Shown: positions 1-5,287 of the stretch, one piece after another
How the letters are laid out: each line of letters starts with the position of its first letter
How positions within the stretch are numbered: position 1 is the first letter of the stretch
Source: Sulfurimonas sp.
GTDB lineage: Bacteria; Campylobacterota; Campylobacteria; Campylobacterales; Sulfurimonadaceae
Length of the DNA stretch: 5,426 bases
Assembly: GCA_026988735.1 (NCBI GenBank)
Contig: JALSKR010000001.1
Span: forward strand, 1 to 5,426
Reading direction: 5' to 3'
Notes under the pieces: generated by a model
Seen by the model: the letters and a program-made list of their open reading frames with translations, nothing else
Told to the model about the DNA's origin: nothing
Databases searched by the model: none
Made by a program: the position numbers and the translations under genes

Positions 1-85
1 CTTCTCTGTCTACCAGGTTGATGGCATTTTTCAAATTTTGCATATCTATTTTTGCCGTTATATCAAATGAGTGTTCTTTTGCCAT
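1..85 (-). CDS. yajQ: YajQ-family protein (possible c-di-GMP/nucleotide-binding), N-terminal fragment
   Basis: This is the first 28 codons of a minus-strand gene that continues beyond the left edge. The peptide starts MAKEHSFDITAKIDMQNLKN and continues AINLVDRE. It matches the N-terminus of the YajQ (UPF0234/DUF520) family, whose members begin with an 'SFDI-S-x-x-D-x-Q-x-x-x-NA' strand-helix unit (E. coli form: PSFDIVSEVDMQEVRNA). YajQ proteins are small (about 160 residues), cytoplasmic, with two ferredoxin-like folds; some have been reported to bind c-di-GMP and act with transcription factors. The ATG at 85-83 is preceded by AAGGA (plus-strand 94-98) with 8-nt spacing, and by an extended -10 at 118-110, so the start is well supported. 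It is divergent from the siroheme reductase. Family assignment rests on a short fragment but the pattern is distinctive; c-di-GMP binding is family knowledge, not visible here. Confidence 0.88.
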   Translation of the reverse strand, partial: MAKEHSFDITAKIDMQNLKNAINLVDRE

Positions 86-109
86 AGGTCTTGTCCTTTT
101 TTTGTTTTA

Positions 110-118
110 ATTATAACA
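110..118 (-). promoter_or_regulatory. Extended -10 promoter element for yajQ
   Basis: Read on the minus strand this is TGTTATAAT, a perfect TATAAT hexamer with the TGn extension. It lies 24 nt upstream of the yajQ ATG, which predicts a short leader of about 15-20 nt that just contains the AAGGA ribosome site. No good TTGACA box lies at 16-18 bp; the nearest partial match is TTGCTA at a 15-bp spacing (plus-strand 131-136). Weak -35 boxes are normal for Campylobacterota promoters. Confidence 0.5.
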
Positions 119-133
119 TAGTTTGTTTGTTAG

Positions 134-186
134 CAAAAATTGCCATCTATATATTCGCTTTTCAACAAAAAATTGCTATTATCTAT
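134..186. repeat. Pair of direct repeats in the divergent promoter region
   Basis: Two related copies are visible: CAAAAATTGC followed by CATCTAT (134-150), and CAAAAAATTGC followed by TATTATCTAT (166-186). Their TTGC cores start 33 bp apart, about three helical turns. The second copy overlaps the proposed -10 of the reductase gene, and the first lies in the -35 region of the yajQ promoter. This could be a two-site operator, but A-rich repeats arise easily by chance in DNA this A/T-rich, so the regulatory role is inference. Confidence 0.3.
174..182 (+). promoter_or_regulatory. Likely extended -10 promoter element for the siroheme reductase gene
   Basis: TGCTATTAT combines a TGn extension with a hexamer that matches TATAAT at five of six positions. 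It ends 30 nt before the chosen ATG at 213, predicting a leader of roughly 24 nt that includes the AGGGA site. There is no clear -35 hexamer at the expected distance (TTCGCT at 154-159 is poor). The element sits inside the second copy of the direct repeat at 166-186. Confidence 0.4.
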
Positions 187-203
187 TTTATCATTTTACA
201 TGT

Positions 204-208
204 AGGGA
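204..208 (+). promoter_or_regulatory. Ribosome binding site that fixes the reductase start
   Basis: AGGGA lies 4 nt upstream of the ATG at 213-215. The frame remains open upstream to an ATG at 123, but the 30 extra codons encode a Cys/Tyr/Phe-rich stretch unlike this protein family, and the upstream ATG has no purine-rich site before it. This site is the reason for choosing 213 as the start. Confidence 0.7.
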
Positions 209-212
209 ATAT

Positions 213-1928
213 ATGCAAACACAAGATTTTGAAAAACAACTTAACCGACGCGAACAGTATAAAGCCAGACTCAAACCCTATGACTATTTTATAAAAGAGT
301 TTGACACCATTGATTTTGAGAGTCTGGGTGAAGGTGACCGGTATTATCTGCAGGATTTCGGGATTTTCAATACCGATTTTTTGGAAGATGAATTTACAAT
401 CCGTATTCGCGTTGCCGGAGGGAGAATCAGTACAAAACAGTTTAGTTTTTTAGCAGATATAGTCAACAAATATGATTTGACCCTTGTTATAACGGCACGT
501 GCAGGCTTTCAACTCCATGATGTCGAAGCTGATGATGTCCATGAACTTTTCAGACTCTTAAATGAAAACAATCTCATTACCTGGCAGAGTTTTGGTGATA
601 ACATCAGAAATATCGTAACCGATGTTTACGACGGTGCCAACAAACATGCAAAGATAGAAGTCTATCCCCTGATAAAACAGATGCAGGACTACATCATCCA
701 AAATCCGAAATATGTCGGTATGCTTCCGCGCCGTGTGAGCATCGGCATCTCGGGAAATGAAGCAAATGTCAACTCTTTTTTTGCAAATGACCTCTACTTT
801 GCTTTGGCGAAAAAAGACGATATTTACGGGTTTAATGTTTATATGGGAGGCAAAAATACGGAAATTGCGCAGGATGCAGACATATTTTTACTCTATGAAG
901 AAGTTTTTGATTTTTTTAAAGCATTTGTTGCAACATTTTACACACACGGTTCACGCTTTTCTCGTTCAAAAACCAGACTTTTTTATATGATAGAGGAGAT
1001 GGGGTTAGCAAAACTCAAAGAACTCATAGAAAATATATATGGCAAAGAGTTTAAAACTGCAGGTGAAATACAACTCCTGCATAAAGAGTTTGAAGAGTTT
1101 GAACTTTTAAAAGACAGTACCTATGCTTTTTGTTACCAAACAGATTTTGCACGCCTCACACCACAGGAAATGCGGCAAATAAGTGACTATACTAACAAAC
1201 ACAATGCCCAAATCCGTTTGGGGATTGACCAAAATATCTACATCCTCGGCATAAGCGAAAAAAAGGCGCCTTTTGCCTCACCCGCACTGAGTTCGACCAT
1301 AGTTGCCTGTGCCGGCAATCTCTGCCCTTATGCCGTCTGGAGCATTAAAGATGAAAGTGCCAAGTATCTGCCACTTGAAAAAATCTACAAACATAAAATA
1401 AAAATCGGCTTTTCAGGCTGTGCAAAAGGGTGCGGACGTCACCGCCACACGGACATCGGGCTTATAGGGCTCAAAACAAACAATTTTGGAGACACAGACG
1501 GCGGTGCAAGAGTTTTTATAGGTGCAGAACACGACACCGGTCAAAGCGTAGCAAGACAGCTCTTTTCTATGGTGCCTTTTGTCCACTTAAAAGAGACACT
1601 CACACTCATAGTAACACTTTTTGAAAAAAGCAACTGTAAAAATTTTCAACTCTATGCCCATCACATTTTAAACAAATACTCCGAAGATTTCCTCAGCCTC
1701 TGGCATCTGTATAACCTAAAAAACAAAACAGCACTAGCGCTTCCAAAGCAAGAAAATATACTTACATGTAAAGAAGAAGAACAACTGCTTTATGAAAGTT
1801 TTGCAAACCTTGTACTCATAGAAGATAACTTCAAAAAAACCGTCAGTGCTTTGGCAAAAGAGCTGTGGACAGTAGCAGGAAAAGACCCACACTACAAACC
1901 GCCTATGAAGAGAATCAATGTCAGATAG
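213..1928 (+). CDS. Siroheme/[4Fe-4S] nitrite or sulfite reductase, ferredoxin-dependent type
   Basis: A 571-residue cytoplasmic enzyme expected to reduce nitrite to ammonia or sulfite to sulfide with six electrons, probably from ferredoxin because no flavin or NADPH domain is fused. Its length fits the NirA/SirA/CysI family (about 550-595). It shows the family's duplicated layout: a ferredoxin-like half-domain (about 58-115, with R64, R66 in the IRIRVAGG strand and R96 in TARAGFQLHD), a first NIR_SIR domain (about 125-300, R132 in DNIRN, LPRR at 171-174), a second ferredoxin-like part (about 310-355) and a second NIR_SIR domain (about 360-500). Cluster cysteines are C366, C371, C403 and C407; C407 should bridge cluster and siroheme. 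Two things are odd. The first pair is spaced CX4C instead of the usual CX5C, and the substrate-side 'LPRK-x-K/N' motif reads LPRRVS (R174, S176). The final ~70 residues are a helical tail of unknown role. Neighbours do not reveal whether nitrite or sulfite is the substrate. The gene overlaps the convergent EAL gene by 8 bp. Confidence 0.9.
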   Translation: MQTQDFEKQLNRREQYKARLKPYDYFIKEFDTIDFESLGEGDRYYLQDFGIFNTDFLEDEFTIRIRVAGGRISTKQFSFLADIVNKYDLTLVITARAGFQLHDVEADDVHELFRLLNENNLITWQSFGDNIRNIVTDVYDGANKHAKIEVYPLIKQMQDYIIQNPKYVGMLPRRVSIGISGNEANVNSFFANDLYFALAKKDDIYGFNVYMGGKNTEIAQDADIFLLYEEVFDFFKAFVATFYTHGSRFSRSKTRLFYMIEEMGLAKLKELIENIYGKEFKTAGEIQLLHKEFEEFELLKDSTYAFCYQTDFARLTPQEMRQISDYTNKHNAQIRLGIDQNIYILGISEKKAPFASPALSSTIVACAGNLCPYAVWSIKDESAKYLPLEKIYKHKIKIGFSGCAKGCGRHRHTDIGLIGLKTNNFGDTDGGARVFIGAEHDTGQSVARQLFSMVPFVHLKETLTLIVTLFEKSNCKNFQLYAHHILNKYSEDFLSLWHLYNLKNKTALALPKQENILTCKEEEQLLYESFANLVLIEDNFKKTVSALAKELWTVAGKDPHYKPPMKRINVR

Positions 1929-1954
1929 TAATCTCTTCTATGGGTTTTGGTTTT
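1907..1954 (+). terminator. Possible weak intrinsic terminator spanning the convergent gene ends
   Basis: GAAGAGA (1907-1913) is complementary to TCTCTTC (1932-1938). A further CC/GG pairing (1902-1903 with 1942-1943) lies beyond a symmetric 3-nt internal loop, and the hairpin loop is 18 nt. A T-rich stretch (TTTTGGTTTT, 1945-1954) follows on the plus strand, so any termination would favour the reductase transcript. The stem is only 7 bp and the T-tract is interrupted, so it is a weak candidate. It lies within both coding sequences, because there is no non-coding space between the two genes. Confidence 0.22.
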
Positions 1955-4281
1955 GCTAAATAATAACCTTGGTACATTTTACAATGGAGGTGATTTAACA
2001 ATTCAAAATCTTCTTGTGTCTCTACACCTTCAGCAATCACATTCACATGAAAAGCTTCCCCCAAAACCAAAACAGATTTCACAATAGCAACATCTTTTTC
2101 ATCTTTTTGTATATTTTTTATAAAGGTCTGATCTATTTTTATTTGGTCAATCGGCAAATCTTTTAAGTACGATAAAGAAGAAAAACCCGTACCAAAATCA
2201 TCAAGAGATATTTTCACCCCTGTGGCTCTTAATTTATTCATCTTGTCAATTACTTTTTCTTTGTCATTCACCAATACTGATTCTGTTAATTCTACTTTCA
2301 ACAGTCCTTTTGCCACATTATATTTTTTAAGATAAAAAACAATTGTAGAAACAAAATCATCATGATTAAACTCCTGTGAAGTTGCATTGATTGAAATACT
2401 GAGATGTTTCGTCTTTTCGTCTTTTTGCCACTGTGAAAGTTGTTTACAGGCAGTATCTACAATCCATTCAGTCAACTGTAGAATAAGTCCCGATTCTTCT
2501 AAAAATGGAATAAACTTTACAGGAGGAATGACCGTTCCGTCTTTTTGCACCCAACGCATTAAAGCTTCAGCACCTATTGGCTCTGCTTTTTCATTATGTT
2601 GCATCTGATAAAAAAGCCTAAACTCTTGCTCCTTAATAGCTTTGAGCAGTTTTGTATGCATGTTAAGATATTGTAATGATTTGTCTTGATATTTTACATC
2701 ATAAAATGCTACTCTTTGATGCTTTTCTTTTGCAATACTAACAGCACTTACACTCTGTTTAACAACTGATTCAGCAGAGGCAATCTCTTTTCCAGAACGA
2801 ATATCTATACCAATATAGGCCGAAATATCAACAGTGACACCCTCTATATTATATGGTTTTGTTATGGTAGTTAAAATCTTTTCTGCCTCAGCTTTGGCAT
2901 AGGACGCAACATCATTTATATCCTGATATTCATAAACAAACCAAAGTAAAAATTCATCTGCTCCTATCTTTGCTATACACTTAGCATACGAAAAGTCTTT
3001 TAACAATCTCTCAGATATAGCTTTTAAAATTTTATTACCAAAATGAAAACCGTATGCTTCATTCAGTATTTTAAATTTTTCAATATCCATACAAATAAAA
3101 GCACAACTCTTGTATGCCTGTTGTTTATTGATTTCATTTTGTAGCATCTGTATCAAATATTTTCTGTTTATCAAACCTGTCAACTGTTCATATTTTTCAA
3201 GATACTCAAGTTTTTTCTCCATCTCTTTTTGTATACTGATGTCAAAAAATGAAGCTACATAATAAATAATCTCTCCAGTATCATTACGAACTGTGCGAAT
3301 AGTAAACTCTTCAGTAATAAATGTTCCGTCTTTTTTACGATTAATAATTTCACTTGCAAAAAAATTATTATTTGCCAACTCTTTATACATATTTTTATAA
3401 AATGCATCATTGTGTTTGCCTGATTTTAGCAAAGAAGGCTTTTTCCCTATCACTTCATCTTTGCTATATCCTGTGAGTTCTTCAAAGGCTTTATTTACTT
3501 GTAATATTTTACTGTTTTTATCTGTTATCAGCATCCCGTTATTGATGTCAAAAGCAACAGCAGCTATTTTTAAATTTTGGTGAGAAGCCTCCAGTCTTTC
3601 GAGCATTGTGTTTATCTCTTCATACAGCAAACCAAATTCATTGTCTTCATTTGTTACAACTCTATCTGTTAAATAATTTTCATTTTTAATTTGTTCTAAA
3701 AATTGTACAAGTTTTAAAATCGGATTAGTAAAATGTTTTGCATAATATTTTGCAAGAATATAAGCTATGATATTTACAAAAAAAAGTGCCAAAAGTAAAA
3801 AGAGCAGATTATCAAAAAAAATATCAATTAATGTCTCTGTTGAAAAATAATACTGCGCATACGCTAAAAAAGTACCCTGATAAAAAAGTTTTGTACAAAT
3901 GTATAGTCTTTTACCTTCCGATTTAACACTTGGGCATTCATTTTTGTTAAATATATTTATTTTTTGTAATTTAGCCTTTTTAAAATATTGGAAAAATTGT
4001 GTTGTATCTTTTTTATAAAGTACAATACCTTCTAAATTTGCAAATGACTTTAAATTTTGAGTTACATCAGTTGCAGCAGAAATATCATCAAAATAAAGAA
4101 TCTTTGCCACATCCTGACTTATAACATTGCTAATCACACGGGAAAGTTCAATGTCTTTTGCTTTTTGCTGATGAATATACCAACCTACAAAAACAAAATA
4201 TCCACTCAAAATCGCAACAGAAGTTGTCAGCACAATAATGTTGAGTAGTTTTTTTTCAATCGAACCTTTATAAAATTTCAT
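1921..4281 (-). CDS. Membrane-bound HAMP-PAS-GGDEF-EAL protein, likely c-di-GMP phosphodiesterase
   Basis: A 786-residue inner-membrane signalling protein. Order: TM1 (about 13-34), periplasmic sensor loop (about 35-150, CHASE8-like in size and position) with C116 and C129, TM2 (about 155-177), HAMP (about 178-232, with NP at 186-187), PAS/PAC (about 236-350), GGDEF (about 358-525) and EAL (about 535-780). The EAL domain appears catalytically complete: EAL at 572-574, N632, E664 in ELTES, DDFGTG at 694-699, K715, E751 in EGVET and Q771. It should hydrolyse c-di-GMP to pGpG. The GGDEF domain is degenerate: the motif is GADEF (440-444), the guanine-contact Asp in the 'GD' after the metal-site helix is Asn (N416), and no RxxD inhibitory site precedes the motif. 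It may therefore bind GTP as an allosteric input instead of synthesising c-di-GMP. The gene starts 3 bp after the rhodanese stop, with only a weak A-rich ribosome site (AAAGAAAAAA), which suggests translational coupling. Domain limits are by eye. Confidence 0.9.
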   Translation of the reverse strand: MKFYKGSIEKKLLNIIVLTTSVAILSGYFVFVGWYIHQQKAKDIELSRVISNVISQDVAKILYFDDISAATDVTQNLKSFANLEGIVLYKKDTTQFFQYFKKAKLQKINIFNKNECPSVKSEGKRLYICTKLFYQGTFLAYAQYYFSTETLIDIFFDNLLFLLLALFFVNIIAYILAKYYAKHFTNPILKLVQFLEQIKNENYLTDRVVTNEDNEFGLLYEEINTMLERLEASHQNLKIAAVAFDINNGMLITDKNSKILQVNKAFEELTGYSKDEVIGKKPSLLKSGKHNDAFYKNMYKELANNNFFASEIINRKKDGTFITEEFTIRTVRNDTGEIIYYVASFFDISIQKEMEKKLEYLEKYEQLTGLINRKYLIQMLQNEINKQQAYKSCAFICMDIEKFKILNEAYGFHFGNKILKAISERLLKDFSYAKCIAKIGADEFLLWFVYEYQDINDVASYAKAEAEKILTTITKPYNIEGVTVDISAYIGIDIRSGKEIASAESVVKQSVSAVSIAKEKHQRVAFYDVKYQDKSLQYLNMHTKLLKAIKEQEFRLFYQMQHNEKAEPIGAEALMRWVQKDGTVIPPVKFIPFLEESGLILQLTEWIVDTACKQLSQWQKDEKTKHLSISINATSQEFNHDDFVSTIVFYLKKYNVAKGLLKVELTESVLVNDKEKVIDKMNKLRATGVKISLDDFGTGFSSLSYLKDLPIDQIKIDQTFIKNIQKDEKDVAIVKSVLVLGEAFHVNVIAEGVETQEDFELLNHLHCKMYQGYYLAKPKPIEEITI

Positions 4282-4284
4282 AGC

Positions 4285-5169
4285 TTATTTTTTCTTTATA
4301 ATTTTTGCAGAAGGGTTCTCAATCGGAGTATGTTCATCATTTCCCCATTCTATCCATGAACCTTCATATATTGCAGCCTTATATCCTAATTCATCCATAA
4401 ATATATAATCCAATGCTGCATCCGCACCATCTTGACAATATAAAATAATCTGCTTATCTTTAGGTAGTTTGGCATAAATACTTTTTAACTCTTGCAGGTT
4501 TTTTATCTTATTTCCATTTTTTGTAATTTGATAATTGTTTGAACCACTAAAAAGTTGTGCTGTTGGAATATGCCCATACCTTTTTGCTATAGAGACTCTT
4601 CCCATATACATATCTTCACTTCGCCCATCTAAAATTGGATTTTTTCCTATGGCCATCATAACTCCCAATTTTGTTTGTATCATATCACTATTTATTTGAA
4701 TCGTGAAATTTTTATATTTTCGAACTGGGGTTTTTGTGCTTATAGGAAGAGATTCCTGTATATATTTTCCATATCCATACTCTAAAAGCCAAACAGATTT
4801 ATGACCTAAAACCTGTAAAACCCAGTAGGCTCTGGCTGCCCAACAAAATTGACCATTATCATATATGACAACTTTTGTATTGTTATCAATTCCGGCATTT
4901 GAAAACAAATTCTTTAGAAATGAAAGTTTTGGAAGTTGTAATGATTGTGGAGTAAAAAAGTCCTCCATGACAGGCATATTTACAGCCCCTTTTATATGAC
5001 CTTTTTTATATGCTTCTTTCTCTCTTACATCTATGATAACAAGATTTTTGTCATCAAGATGTTTTTGAAGCCATTGCACGCTGACTACCGCTGAAGATTT
5101 TTGAGTGTTTTGCGAAGCAAATACACTGTTAGATAAAAATAGTAACAAGACTATAATCCGTATACACAT
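4285..5169 (-). CDS. Secreted tandem-rhodanese sulfurtransferase with atypical active-site loop
   Basis: A 294-residue protein of the TST/MST (thiosulfate or 3-mercaptopyruvate sulfurtransferase) family, usual length about 280-300. Residues 1-18 form a Sec signal peptide (R4, hydrophobic core, cleavage after VFA), so it should act in the periplasm. Domain 1 (about 28-145) has DVREKEAY, GHIKGA and the AARAYW helix; domain 2 (about 160-285) has LDGRSED, GHIPTA, the catalytic loop at 245-250 and the closing EGSWIEWG signature. C245 is the expected persulfide-carrying cysteine. Its loop is C-Q-D-G-A-D, acidic where TST has CRKGVT and MST has C-x-S-G-V-T. The domain-2 Arg of TST/MST (bovine R186 position) appears to be M187. 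A second mature cysteine, C109, lies in the normally inactive domain-1 loop. The sulfur donor and acceptor are therefore uncertain. The ATG has AAGGA (plus-strand 5176-5180) at 6-nt spacing. It is first in an operon with the HAMP-PAS-GGDEF-EAL gene, 3 bp downstream. Confidence 0.88.
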   Translation of the reverse strand: MCIRIIVLLLFLSNSVFASQNTQKSSAVVSVQWLQKHLDDKNLVIIDVREKEAYKKGHIKGAVNMPVMEDFFTPQSLQLPKLSFLKNLFSNAGIDNNTKVVIYDNGQFCWAARAYWVLQVLGHKSVWLLEYGYGKYIQESLPISTKTPVRKYKNFTIQINSDMIQTKLGVMMAIGKNPILDGRSEDMYMGRVSIAKRYGHIPTAQLFSGSNNYQITKNGNKIKNLQELKSIYAKLPKDKQIILYCQDGADAALDYIFMDELGYKAAIYEGSWIEWGNDEHTPIENPSAKIIKKK

Positions 5170-5287
5170 ATCTCTTCCTTAAACTAATATTTTATATTTA
5201 ATATATTATCTATATTTAACTTAAAATCACTTAGAAAATAAAATTAAGCATTACTTTAGTATAATAAATCAAAAATTAAAGTACCTT
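5170..5287. promoter_or_regulatory. Divergent A/T-rich promoter region for the rhodanese operon and the right-edge gene
   Basis: This 118-bp intergenic stretch separates two genes pointing away from each other, so it must hold both promoters. For the minus-strand operon, the best -10 candidates are TATAAA (plus-strand 5191-5196) and GATAAT (5205-5210). Neither has a convincing -35, and the region is so A/T-rich that several alternatives would score similarly. No clear operator palindrome or riboswitch-like structure is visible. Confidence 0.5.
5260..5265 (+). promoter_or_regulatory. -10 promoter element for the right-edge gene
   Basis: A perfect TATAAT preceded by TTTAG lies 22 nt upstream of the ATG at 5288, giving a predicted leader of about 16 nt. 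No TTGACA-like -35 is present at 16-18 bp; the upstream DNA is A/T-rich, as is usual for Campylobacterota promoters. Confidence 0.5.

Noticed and set aside
123..212. Upstream extension of the reductase to the ATG at 123
   Set aside because: The extra 30 residues are Cys/Tyr/Phe-rich and unlike the family, the proposed promoter lies inside them, and the ATG at 213 has an AGGGA site.
91..294. 67-codon plus-strand open frame
   Set aside because: It overlaps the yajQ leader and promoter, then the reductase start in another frame; the peptide is low-complexity hydrophobic sequence and there is no ribosome site.
757..1624. Open frames of 77 and 64 codons (757-990 and 1430-1624) inside the reductase gene
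   Set aside because: They are out-of-frame shadows of a clearly real gene and encode no recognisable protein.
2387..4248. Plus-strand open frames (2387-2608 and 4057-4248) opposite the EAL protein gene
   Set aside because: They are antisense shadows without ribosome sites or family resemblance.
4249..4256. A8 tract (coding strand) in codons 9-11 of the EAL protein as a phase-variation switch
   Set aside because: Runs of 7-8 A or T occur elsewhere in the window, including other sites within the same gene (around 3778-3785 and 3814-3821), so this one is not exceptional; the phase-variable tracts I know best in this group, such as in Campylobacter jejuni, are longer G/C runs.
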